Of a DNA stretch of 20,565 nucleotides, positions 13,583-20,565 are shown in pieces (position 1 is the first letter of the stretch; every line of letters starts with the position of its first letter). Source of the stretch: a bacterium (GTDB lineage: Bacteria > Vulcanimicrobiota > Xenobia > Xenobiales > Xenobiaceae); the NCBI GenBank assembly GCA_022839105.1, contig JALHDH010000064.1, forward strand, positions 1-20,565. Direction: 5' to 3'. A model generated the notes under the pieces. It saw only the letters and a list, made by a program, of their open reading frames with translations, was not told where the DNA came from and made no database searches. Both the position numbers and the translations under genes were made by a program.

Positions 13583-14874
13583 CGCGCTCCAACCAGACCA
13601 GACCGGCCGAGGGTTTTCGAGAGGGGCCTGGAGGCCTTCTGGGCGCCCCCAAGGGCCTTCGCATCCATATCGGCGTCTTCGGTCGGCGCAACGTGGGCAA
13701 GAGCAGCCTGCTGAACGCCATCACCCGTCAGGCGACCAGCATCGTCAGCGAGAAGGCCGGCACCACCACCGACCCCGTCGAAAAGCCCATGGAACTCCTG
13801 CCCCTGGGCCCGGTGACCCTGATCGACACCGCGGGGCTGGATGATGACCAGGAGACCCTGGGCAACCTGCGGGTGGATCGCACCCGAAAGGTCTTCGATC
13901 GCACCGATCTGGGAGTCCTGGTCTGTGAGGCCGGGCACTGGGGCCCCTTCGAAGAGCAGATCCTCGACGAGTTCCAGGCGCGGGGGACTCCCTTCGTGGT
14001 GGTCTTCAACAAGGTCGATCTCCACCCGGGGACTCCGGAGACCGTCCCGATCCCGGACCGCCTGGTCCGACTGGGAATCCGGCCGGTTCCCGCGAGCCTG
14101 GATCGCGGGCAGGGGGTGGCCGAACTGCGTCTGGCCCTGCTGGAGGCGACTCCGCCCGAACTTCTCCAGGACCTCCCCATCGTGGGCAATCTGGTTCCGC
14201 CCGGGGGAACGGCGGTCCTGGTGATCCCCATCGACAAGGAGGCCCCTCGAGGGCGGGTGATCCTGCCCCAGGTCCAGGTCCTGCGCGATCTGCTGGATGC
14301 CGGGGCCACCTCGGTGGTGGTGCGCGAGAGCGAATTGCCCCAGGCCCTGGCCCGCCTGGTCGGCCCTCCCGACCTGGTGGTGACCGATTCGCAGGCCTTC
14401 GCCCAGGTGGCCGCCCTCGTTCCCGAAGAGGTTCCCCTGACGGGCTTCTCGGTGCTCTTCGCGCGCTACAAGGGAGATCTGTATGAGCAGGCCGCCGGGG
14501 CCCTGGCCCTGGGCGGCTTGAAGGAGGGGTCGAAGGTCCTGGTGGCCGAGGCCTGCACCCACCATCCGATCCAGGACGATATCGGCACCGTCAAGATCCC
14601 CGCCCTGCTGCGGCGGAAGGTGGGGGCGGATCTGGAGATCCACCACGTGCAGGGGCGGGACTTCCCGGAGGATCTCTCGGGCTACGAGGTCGTGATCAAC
14701 TGCGGCGCCTGCATGCTCAACCGCAAGGCCATGCTCGGACGGATCGCCCGCTGCCGGCGCGCCGGGGTGCCGATCACCAACTATGGCATGGCCCTGGCCT
14801 GGGCGCACGGGATCTTCGAGCGGGCCCTGGCTCCGTTCCCGGGGTTGCTCGAGGAGTTGGGGTTGAAGTCCTGA
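13579..14874 (+). CDS. hydF: [FeFe]-hydrogenase maturase HydF (GTPase scaffold)
   Basis: HydF, 431 residues. It is a GTPase and iron-sulfur scaffold that carries the diiron precursor to apo-hydrogenase. The start is GTG 13579, with GGGGGAGG 6 nt upstream, and it overlaps the hydE stop as GTGA. The N-terminal GTPase domain has G1 GRRNVGKSS (from G35), the switch AGTTTDPVEK, G3 DTAGLDD and G4 NKVD. A dimerisation domain follows (about 200-300). The C-terminal cluster domain has EACTHHP (C326, H328) and, 46 residues after that His, INCGACMLNR (C375, C378), matching the CxH...CxxC ligand set of HydF. The order G-E-F in one direction makes a complete maturation set. The hydrogenase gene itself is on the other strand 5 kb away. 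Confidence 0.96.
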   Translation: MTRSNQTRPAEGFREGPGGLLGAPKGLRIHIGVFGRRNVGKSSLLNAITRQATSIVSEKAGTTTDPVEKPMELLPLGPVTLIDTAGLDDDQETLGNLRVDRTRKVFDRTDLGVLVCEAGHWGPFEEQILDEFQARGTPFVVVFNKVDLHPGTPETVPIPDRLVRLGIRPVPASLDRGQGVAELRLALLEATPPELLQDLPIVGNLVPPGGTAVLVIPIDKEAPRGRVILPQVQVLRDLLDAGATSVVVRESELPQALARLVGPPDLVVTDSQAFAQVAALVPEEVPLTGFSVLFARYKGDLYEQAAGALALGGLKEGSKVLVAEACTHHPIQDDIGTVKIPALLRRKVGADLEIHHVQGRDFPEDLSGYEVVINCGACMLNRKAMLGRIARCRRAGVPITNYGMALAWAHGIFERALAPFPGLLEELGLKS

Positions 14875-14893
14875 GATTTCCTGACGGGGTTTG

Positions 14894-14922
14894 TTGACTC
14901 CGGGTCAGCCCGGCGTGATAGA
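14894..14922 (+). promoter_or_regulatory. Promoter candidate with palindrome in spacer, upstream of the coiled-coil/M15 gene
   Basis: TTGACT (14894-14899), a 17-nt spacer, then GATAGA (14917-14922). The spacer begins with a perfect palindrome CCGGG-TCAG-CCCGG (14900-14913), well placed for a repressor site. It lies 37 bp upstream of the start. The -35 is strong; the -10 matches at three positions. Confidence 0.5.
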
Positions 14923-14958
14923 GCAGAAAAGTCCAGGCTCTGCCTGTGGAGGTCAGCG

Positions 14959-17900
14959 ATGTTGAAGGGCCCCAACCAGATGTTCGGATTCTTCGGGTTC
15001 ATCATGGGCCCGATGGGCGCTCCCGGAACCCAGGCAGGAGCGAATGCGCCCCTGCCCGAGGGGGCCGGCGAACCCCAGGACGCGTTGGTGTGGTCCACCC
15101 AGGACCCCCAGTCCGTGGGCGCCCAGTACCAGAATTTCCTGAAGTCCTTCACGCCGGAGATCGTGGCTTCGCTCTTCGGACTGGATCCGGCCAGCCTGAC
15201 GCCCGAGCAGACCGAGAACCTGACCCGCTTCCTCTTCGAGATCGACCAGGAGAATCTCCGCCGCTCCCAGTCCGGCCAGCCGCCCCTGACCCGGGATGAG
15301 GTCAACCAGGCCATCGCCCGGCAGATCGCCGCGCACGATGCGGCGGAAGGTCAGCCTGGCGCTCAGGGCTCCACCCTGGGCAAGACCTTCAAGGAGCTGG
15401 GGATCACCGAACTCTCCGAGCAGCAGTTCAACCAGATCATGACGGCCCTGCAGCAGTACAACGCCGGGGAACCGGTGACCAAGCCCGCCACTGAAGAGCA
15501 GCAGAACCAGCAGGTGGAAGAAGGCCAGCCGATGGATCAGGGCGCCCCGGCGGACCAAGGGGGGCAGGCCCAGCAGGCGGGTGGAGGCGAGCAGGCCGCA
15601 GCGGCCGCTGCAGCCGCGGGTGCCGCAGCCGCCGCAGCCCCGACCGGCCCGACCGGAACCGGCCAGAACCCGGTCCCGCAACTGGCTGGAGACCTGGCCG
15701 GCCTGCAGCAGCAGAAGGCCGAAGCCCAGAACAAGATCGGGGACATCCGCGGGCAGATCGACTCCAAGCAGGGGGCCATCAACCAGCGCAAGTCGGACCT
15801 GGCCCGCCAGGCCGCCGAGGCTGGCCAGACCGAGGAAGCTGCGGGCCTGCGCGCCGAGTATGACGAGGCCCTGGCCGCCAGCAACGAGGCCCGTGGCCTG
15901 AAGCAGACGGCCCAGAACGAGCTGGCCAAGACCAACCTGGACCTCTCCAAGAACTCCAAGGACCTCTATCAGAACGCCGCCGATCGCAAGGCGAACTCCG
16001 AGGCCCTGCAGGGTGCCCGCAGCGAACTGGGGAACCTCAAGCCTCCCAGCCCTCCTTCCGGCGACGACCCCGAGGCCGGTCAGGCCCATCAGGCCGCCCA
16101 GGCGGAGTATGAGGCCAAGAAGGGCGAGATCGAAGGGCGCATCCGCGACCTGGAGGCCGAGCGCGACCGGCTCCAGGGCGAGCTGGACAACCTGTTGGGC
16201 GTCAAGAACGACCTCGAGCAGGCCAAGGCCGGCTTCGAGCAGGAGATCGCCACCCACACCGAGGCCATGGCCGCCGCCCAGGCCACCATGGACGAGAAGA
16301 TGCAGGCCCTGCAAGAAGCCGACCCGGCCTTGAAGCAGGCCATCGAGGAGGATCCCGAGATCCAGGCCCTCCAGGCCGAGATCGAGGCCCTCGGGGTGGA
16401 CCTGCAGGGGTACGAGGCGCACCTCAAGGAGATCGACGAGGCCATCGCCGCCAAGGAGCAGGCCGACCCGGCCATCCAGGAGTTGCGCGAGTACGAGGCC
16501 GAGAAGGACTTCCAGGCGGCCCTGGCCGACTCCGGCGCGCCGGTCGAGAACCTGCAGACCCAGGCCCAGGACGACCTGGCCCAGGAGCGCTATGGCAAGC
16601 CCTATTCCGAGCTGACCGAGGAAGAGGCGCAGGCCCTGGAGTACGAGCTGGAGGGACGCTCCACCACGGCGGCCATGGAGTGGGCCGAGGAGACCCTGCG
16701 CAACGATCCGAACAACGAGCAGGCCCTGGCCCTGGTGGATTCCGGCCAGATCTACCTCGAGCAGCGGGCCCAGGTGGCCGAGACCCGGACCCTGGCGGCC
16801 ATCGAGGCCCTTCCCGAAGAGCTCAAGGCGGGCGCCTCCACGGCCATGAACGAGGCCATCGAGGCGGCCCAGGCAGAGGGAGCGGATCCCAACCAGGCGG
16901 CTCGCGCGGCCCTGGTGGCCTACACCGAGGCCCAGTTGGGCGGCGCGGATCTGGGAGAGGAGGATCGAGCCGCGCTGCAGGCCCTGAACACCTCCAGCTC
17001 CGACTACCTCAGCGCCACGGCCTCGGCGACCCAGGGCTGGGAAAGCGTCCACGCGGCCGTCTTCTATCAGCAGGTGGAGGAGTTGCCTCCTGCGGCCCGG
17101 GAAGAGGCCTACCTGCTGCGAGAGTCGGTGGAGGCGTTGACCCGGCCGATGGCCCAGGAGCAGGTCCAGGACGCGGTGGCCGAGGCTCAGGCCTGGATGC
17201 AGGCCAACCCCAACCAGAACCTGACCATGGAGCAGGCCAGGAACATGTGGGGCGAGTACGGTCCGGTGGCCCTGGCTGCCGTCCAGGATTCCAGTGGAGA
17301 CCAGCGGGTGGCCACCATGCTGCTGGGCCACGAAGGGCAGGAGCCCTACTACCAGGATACCGAGAACGCCTGCGGCACCCGGGCCTACAGCGGAGACGTG
17401 GGCGAGCTGTACCGCGCGGCCCTGACCAGTCACGCCGGGGTGGAGGTGGCCCAGGCCAAGGAAGCCTGGACGGCTTCCAGCGGCGGGCAGGACATGTCCG
17501 CCGAGGACTGGCTGGCCACGGGGACCGACAACCTGGCGGTCCAGGCGCGGGCCTGGCAGGCCCTGGGCCTGACCGGCGAGGCCATCAGCGAAGTGGCCGG
17601 GGTCCGTTCGGCGGCCCCCCTGGTCGAGGCCGCTTCGGTGATCCCGACTGGTAACGGCGGCAGCATCCCGGTGCCGCACGGTTATAACGAGATCGTGGCC
17701 ACCTTCGGGCAGCCGGGCGACTCGTCGAACCTGGTGACCCGCGAGATGCCGGCCGGCCCCAACGGTGAGATGATCTCGGTGACGGTGCACGGGAAGATCG
17801 CCGACGATCTGCAGGCGGCCTTCGAGGAGATCCACGCCCGCGGCCTCTCCGACGAGATCTCCAGCTTCGACGGAACCTACAACCCGCGGATGAAGCGCGG

Positions 17901-18087
17901 CGGCTCCACCTGGAGCACGCACGCCTGGGGGATCGCGGTCGACATCAACGCCTCGCGCTATCCGATGGGGGTCTCCAACTCCAACACCACCGAGCGCTAT
18001 CAGCAGATCGTCCAGATCATGGGCAGCCACGGCTTCTCCCAGGTTCCCGACGATCCGATGCACTTCCAGTACGCCACCGGCTACTGA
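14959..18087 (+). CDS. Large coiled-coil protein with C-terminal M15-type peptidase domain
   Basis: 1042 residues; ATG 14959 with GGAGG 6 nt upstream. There is no classical signal peptide, only a short Gly/Met/Phe-rich N-terminus (MLKGPNQMFGFFGFIMGP). Parts: helical segment with SLFGLDPASLTPEQTENL (about 55-165); Gln/Gly/Ala-rich linker with long Ala runs (about 175-235); extended coiled coil rich in Glu/Gln/Lys/Ala (about 248-515); alpha-helical region with ANPNQNLTMEQARNMW (about 515-890); and a C-terminal domain (about 905-1042). The last matches the VanY/M15 D-Ala-D-Ala carboxypeptidase pattern: NPRMKRGGSTWSTHAWGIAVD gives the SxHxxGxAxD zinc motif (H988, D995), and DDPMHF supplies H1035. 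The peptidase domain is probably active on peptidoglycan peptides, but the route out of the cytoplasm is unclear. I do not recognise the first 900 residues. It has its own promoter candidate and a strong terminator. Confidence 0.85.
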   Translation: MLKGPNQMFGFFGFIMGPMGAPGTQAGANAPLPEGAGEPQDALVWSTQDPQSVGAQYQNFLKSFTPEIVASLFGLDPASLTPEQTENLTRFLFEIDQENLRRSQSGQPPLTRDEVNQAIARQIAAHDAAEGQPGAQGSTLGKTFKELGITELSEQQFNQIMTALQQYNAGEPVTKPATEEQQNQQVEEGQPMDQGAPADQGGQAQQAGGGEQAAAAAAAAGAAAAAAPTGPTGTGQNPVPQLAGDLAGLQQQKAEAQNKIGDIRGQIDSKQGAINQRKSDLARQAAEAGQTEEAAGLRAEYDEALAASNEARGLKQTAQNELAKTNLDLSKNSKDLYQNAADRKANSEALQGARSELGNLKPPSPPSGDDPEAGQAHQAAQAEYEAKKGEIEGRIRDLEAERDRLQGELDNLLGVKNDLEQAKAGFEQEIATHTEAMAAAQATMDEKMQALQEADPALKQAIEEDPEIQALQAEIEALGVDLQGYEAHLKEIDEAIAAKEQADPAIQELREYEAEKDFQAALADSGAPVENLQTQAQDDLAQERYGKPYSELTEEEAQALEYELEGRSTTAAMEWAEETLRNDPNNEQALALVDSGQIYLEQRAQVAETRTLAAIEALPEELKAGASTAMNEAIEAAQAEGADPNQAARAALVAYTEAQLGGADLGEEDRAALQALNTSSSDYLSATASATQGWESVHAAVFYQQVEELPPAAREEAYLLRESVEALTRPMAQEQVQDAVAEAQAWMQANPNQNLTMEQARNMWGEYGPVALAAVQDSSGDQRVATMLLGHEGQEPYYQDTENACGTRAYSGDVGELYRAALTSHAGVEVAQAKEAWTASSGGQDMSAEDWLATGTDNLAVQARAWQALGLTGEAISEVAGVRSAAPLVEAASVIPTGNGGSIPVPHGYNEIVATFGQPGDSSNLVTREMPAGPNGEMISVTVHGKIADDLQAAFEEIHARGLSDEISSFDGTYNPRMKRGGSTWSTHAWGIAVDINASRYPMGVSNSNTTERYQQIVQIMGSHGFSQVPDDPMHFQYATGY

Positions 18088-18101
18088 GCCCTCAGGGGCT
18101 C
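18086..18101 (+). repeat. Small hairpin overlapping the M15 gene stop codon
   Basis: GAGCCC-TCAG-GGGCTC, a perfect 6-bp stem with a 4-nt loop that begins inside the TGA stop. It may protect the mRNA 3' end. No T-tract. Confidence 0.5.
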
Positions 18102-18114
18102 GGACATCGGCCCT

Positions 18115-18151
18115 GCTTCGGGGGTCGGCCTTCGGGGCCGGCCCCCGAAGC
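18115..18151 (+). terminator. Intrinsic terminator after the coiled-coil/M15 gene
   Basis: Arms 18115-18130 (GCTTCGGGGGTCGGCC) and 18136-18151 (GGCCGGCCCCCGAAGC) pair over 16 positions with one G-T wobble and a 5-nt loop, followed by CTTTGT. The stem is very strong; the T-tract is short. Confidence 0.75.
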
Positions 18152-18228
18152 CTTTGTCCGGGAGGCAGTCCCGGTCGCCGCCCCCGCGCTGCAGGGGCCA
18201 GTCCCCCCGAGAGGATCCCGACATGCAA

Positions 18229-18258
18229 GAAGGCCTGGGATTCACATCCCAGGCCTTC
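18229..18258 (-). terminator. Terminator hairpin after the S8 protease gene (minus strand)
   Basis: Perfect 13-bp stem: GAAGGCCTGGGAT (18229-18241), loop TCAC, ATCCCAGGCCTTC (18246-18258). It lies 56 bp beyond the protease stop on the minus strand, where TTGCATG follows the stem. The stem is strong and the U-tract weak. It sits back to back with the terminator of the convergent gene. Confidence 0.65.
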
Positions 18259-18313
18259 GATCAGCGGCTCTCAGGCGGAGGACCGAGGCCCTCTGCCCGA
18301 GCCAGAGGGGTCT

Positions 18314-19643
18314 TTAGGCTTCGAACTTCTGACCGGTCAGGGTCTCGATGTTCTGGACCGGGTCGATCACGCCCTTGCCCTGCTGGTTGGCGTCGAGCTC
18401 CTTGCCGTTGACGGGAGGCAGGGAGTCGGCGTTCTTCATCATGACTTCCTTGACCTGGCCAGGGCTGATCTCCGGCTTGACCTGGTGCATGAGGGCCGCG
18501 ACGCCTGCCGCGAACGGGGTGGCCATCGAGGTGCCCGACATGGACACATAGCCGTCACCGCGGTGGGACAGGGAAGTGATGTTCACGCCAGGGGCGATGA
18601 TGTCGGGCTTGGTCAGCTTGTCGACGGTGGTCGGACCGCGGCTGGAGAAGTAGGCCAGGCCGTCGTCCTCGCGGGCCACGGTGCCCTTGTCGTCGTGAGC
18701 GCCCACGGTGATGATGTTGGGGGCGATGGCCGGGGTGCCGATGGTGCCGCCGCGCGGACCCTCGTTGCCGGCCGCCACCAGCGTGGTGATGCCCGCAGCG
18801 TGGGCGGCCTCAACGGCCTGGGCCACCGGGTCGTTCTCGGCGCTCTGGCTGGCGCGGCCACCCAGGGACATGCTGATCACGTCGATGGAGAACTGCTCCT
18901 TGTTCTCGACGGCCCACTGGATGCCCTTGATGACGTTTGATGACGTTCGAGAAGCTGCCCGAGCCACGCGAGTCGAGGACCTTCACGCCGACCAGGCTGG
19001 CCTCGGGGGCCACACCCTTGAACTTGCCATCCGAACTCACGCCCGAACCGGCCACGATGCCGGCGCAGTGCGAACCGTGGCCCTGGTCGTCATAGGCCTC
19101 GGTCTTGCCGTTGACCATGTCCATGAAGCCGACGATGCGGTCCTTCACGTCCGGATGCTGGGCGATGCCGGTGTCGATCACGCAGACCGTGACGCCCTTG
19201 CCGGTGATGCCCTGGGCGTGCAGCTTGTCCACGCCGAGGGTCTGGTTGGCCACGTCCATCAGGGGGCGGAAGGTGTCGATCACTTCGGGCATCTCGCCCT
19301 CAGGGATCCCGATCTTCTGGTCCAGGCTGACCATGGTCCCGGTGCCGGCAACCTTGCTCAGGTCGGGGAGGATGGTTCCGTCCTTGCCCGGGGTGACCTG
19401 AACGGCGAAGCCGTTGATCAGCGGGAGCTCGGCGGTCACCTGGTTCTCGGGGTTCCGGGCGAGGATGGAGGCCTTGAGGCTCTCCAGCTTCTCCTTGTCC
19501 TCATGCTGGATGATGAGGCTGACCGGGCCTCCGTTGGAGGAAACGAAGGTCTCCTGAGGCTGCTTTTCGGCTGCCGGACGTGCTGCACCCGTGTTTGCGG
19601 CACCCGTGCTCACCGGGGTCGCAGTGGTTGGCCGAATCTCCAT
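18314..19643 (-). pseudogene. Subtilisin-like (S8) serine protease, frameshifted by a 10-bp tandem duplication
   Basis: The start is ATG 19643, with AAGGAG 9 nt upstream. The N-terminus (1-35) is Thr/Ala/Pro-rich with no signal peptide. Residues ~40-110 resemble an I9-type propeptide. The catalytic domain begins with Asp157 (VTVCVIDTGI) and His189 (DDQGHGSHCAG). After residue 236 (FSNVIK) the frame shifts, because AACGTCATCA is present twice in tandem (18928-18947). Removing one copy restores a 439-residue protein with the oxyanion Asn near 290 (VAAGNEGP) and Ser near 369 (SGTSMATPFAAG), ending at 18314. As written, the first frame ends at 18810 and encodes 277 residues lacking the nucleophile, so it should be inactive. 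The downstream part is otherwise intact, which favours a very recent mutation, a reversible slippage site or an assembly error over old decay. Confidence 0.85.
18928..18947. repeat. 10-bp perfect tandem duplication inside the S8 protease gene
   Basis: TGATGACGTT twice without spacer on the plus strand (18928-18937, 18938-18947). Since 10 is not a multiple of three, it shifts the protease frame. The sequence fits an intact S8 domain with one copy only. Confidence 0.95.
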
Positions 19644-19734
19644 GTTGAGGGACTCCTTTCAGGTTGACCAGAAAAATCTGCCGCGCAAGATCCGGCAATC
19701 GCGGACGCGCCGGACCCCCCTGCAGATCATCCCA

Positions 19735-19775
19735 CGGATCGGGATCCGGATGCTTGTCGAAATTTGAACATTTCG
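19735..19775. promoter_or_regulatory. Two palindromes upstream of the S8 protease gene
   Basis: CGGATC-GG-GATCCG (19735-19748) and CGAAAT-TTGAAC-ATTTCG (19758-19775). The second lies in an AT-rich island that stands out from the GC-rich surroundings, about 115-135 bp upstream of the protease ATG and downstream of the hydrogenase terminator. Both are plausible operator sites for the minus-strand protease promoter; no clear -35/-10 pair was found. Confidence 0.4.
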
Positions 19776-19787
19776 TCGCGCACCCCC

Positions 19788-19835
19788 AAAAAAAGCTGAC
19801 GGGCGGCCCCCCATCAGGAGGGCCGCCCCATCAGC
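19788..19835 (-). terminator. Intrinsic terminator after the [FeFe]-hydrogenase gene
   Basis: On the minus strand: GCTGA, 2 nt, GGGCGGCCC, 10-nt loop, GGGCCGCCC, 1 nt, TCAGC, then seven T. Fourteen base pairs with a small internal loop and an immediate U-tract make a textbook rho-independent terminator, 15 bp past the hydrogenase stop. It separates that gene from the protease gene downstream. Confidence 0.92.
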
Positions 19836-19850
19836 GATCGAGCCAGGGAT

Positions 19851-20565
19851 CTACTGCGCGCAGCACTCGTACACTTCGCGCGGCGCGTAGTGGGTGTGGA
19901 GCAGCTTGTGCGAGAGGTGGGAGTTCGGCTTGCCCAGGAACTCCTCATAGAGGGCCTGGACTTCCGCGTTGTCATGGGACTTCCGCTTCACGCAGGCCTC
20001 GTCCTCGGCGTAGAGGGCCGCGGCGCGGTTGGCCTTGGGGTTCACGTCCAGGCGGACCTGGGCCGAGACGATCGACTGGCCGCCGCCGTGCACGCAGCCG
20101 CCCGGACAGGCCATGACCTCGATGAAGTGGTACTCCTTCTCGCCGGCCTTGATCGCTTCCAGGACCTTGGCGGCGTTGGCCGTGCCGTGGGCGATGGCCA
20201 CCTTGACTTCGGTATCCTGACCGCCGATGGGCAGGATCACCGAGGCCTCCTTCACCCCGTCCAGGCCGCGGACCGCGTTGTACTCGATGTCCTGGAGGTC
20301 CTTGCCGGTCAGGATGTCGGCCACGGTCCTCAGGGCCGCCTCCATCACGCCACCGGTGGCGCCGAAGATCACGCCGGCTCCGGTGTACTCGCCCAGGATG
20401 CTGTCCGGGGTCTCGTCGGGCAGGTTCGCGAAGCGGATCCGGGCGCGCTTGATCATGTCGCCCAGCTCGCGGGTGGTCAGCGAGTAGTCCACGTCCCGCA
20501 GGCCGTCGACTTCCATCTCGGGCCGGTTGGCCTCGGTCTTCTTCGAAGTGCAGGGCATCACCGAG
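19851..20565 (-). CDS. hydA: [FeFe] hydrogenase catalytic subunit, C-terminal part
   Basis: Partial gene running off the right edge; about 237 C-terminal residues are visible. The H-cluster motifs present are L2 (SVMPCTSKKTEANRP, consensus MPCxxKxxE) and L3 (FIEVMACPGGCVHGGGQ, consensus ExMACxxGCxxGGGQ), whose cysteines hold the [4Fe-4S] and bridge to the 2Fe subcluster. The end, RKSHDNAEVQALYEEFLGKPNS then LLHTHY, is typical of monomeric and multimeric HydA-type hydrogenases. The residue after GGGQ is Ser where Pro is usual. The first signature (TSCCPAW) and any N-terminal ferredoxin domains lie outside, so bifurcating, NAD-linked or ferredoxin-linked types cannot be separated. The tail ends CCAQ. 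It would be matured by the hydG/hydE/hydF products encoded 5 kb away on the other strand. Confidence 0.95.
   Translation of the reverse strand, partial: SVMPCTSKKTEANRPEMEVDGLRDVDYSLTTRELGDMIKRARIRFANLPDETPDSILGEYTGAGVIFGATGGVMEAALRTVADILTGKDLQDIEYNAVRGLDGVKEASVILPIGGQDTEVKVAIAHGTANAAKVLEAIKAGEKEYHFIEVMACPGGCVHGGGQSIVSAQVRLDVNPKANRAAALYAEDEACVKRKSHDNAEVQALYEEFLGKPNSHLSHKLLHTHYAPREVYECCAQ

Noticed and set aside
15571..15650. Poly-Ala codon run in the coiled-coil/M15 gene as a possible sequencing or slippage artefact
   Set aside because: The codons are varied (gca, gcg, gcc, gct) and the frame continues correctly on both sides, so it is a genuine low-complexity linker.
14953..18228. Minus-strand open frame of more than 1000 codons opposite the coiled-coil/M15 gene
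   Set aside because: Leu/Gly/Val-rich shadow of the Glu/Gln/Ala-rich sense frame; the sense frame has a ribosome site, a terminator and an M15 domain.

Overview
The window is high-GC bacterial chromosome (roughly two thirds G+C by eye) with dense, well-formed genes, strong Shine-Dalgarno sites and frequent GTG/TTG starts. It encodes the three [FeFe]-hydrogenase maturases and the C-terminal part of an [FeFe] hydrogenase, so the host is very probably an obligate or facultative anaerobe. The ABC exporter pair resembles Thermotoga/Firmicutes heterodimers, while the protease and coiled-coil genes have long Pro/Ala/Gln-rich N-termini. I cannot name the phylum from sequence alone; a poorly cultured, high-GC anaerobic lineage fits. 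No tRNA, rRNA, IS element, phage integrase or CRISPR array was seen.

Left part (1-8183). A partial AI-2E-family membrane protein runs off the left edge on the minus strand. Divergent from it are a MscS-type channel and a separate cyclic-nucleotide-binding (CNB) protein that overlaps it by 11 bp. These two domains are often fused in other bacteria. Next come two adjacent ABC half-exporters forming a TM287/TM288-type heterodimer with one degenerate ATPase site. A 276-bp gap rich in inverted repeats precedes an AGE-fold (N-acylglucosamine 2-epimerase family) protein.

Middle (8184-10995). On the minus strand are an AraC-family regulator and a secreted six-repeat propeller-like protein whose frame is broken by a TGA at codon 33. 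The 558-bp gap before hydG contains a textbook intrinsic terminator pointing towards hydG. It is either an attenuator or the end of a small RNA.

Right part (10996-20565). hydG, hydE and hydF lie in one direction, with hydE and hydF overlapping by 4 bp; together they build and deliver the 2Fe subcluster of the H-cluster. After a promoter-like site with a palindrome in its spacer comes a 1042-residue coiled-coil protein ending in an M15-type peptidase domain. Facing it is a subtilisin-like (S8) protease gene broken by an exact 10-bp tandem duplication. Upstream of that, on the same strand and behind a strong terminator, is the 3' end of the [FeFe]-hydrogenase gene. The hydrogenase gene is therefore separated from its maturases by two peptidase genes.

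The best leads are the terminator-bearing hydG leader, the giant coiled-coil/M15 protein, the shared signal-less low-complexity N-termini of three unrelated enzymes, the 10-bp duplication in the protease, the in-frame TGA, and the competing inverted repeats ahead of the AGE gene.
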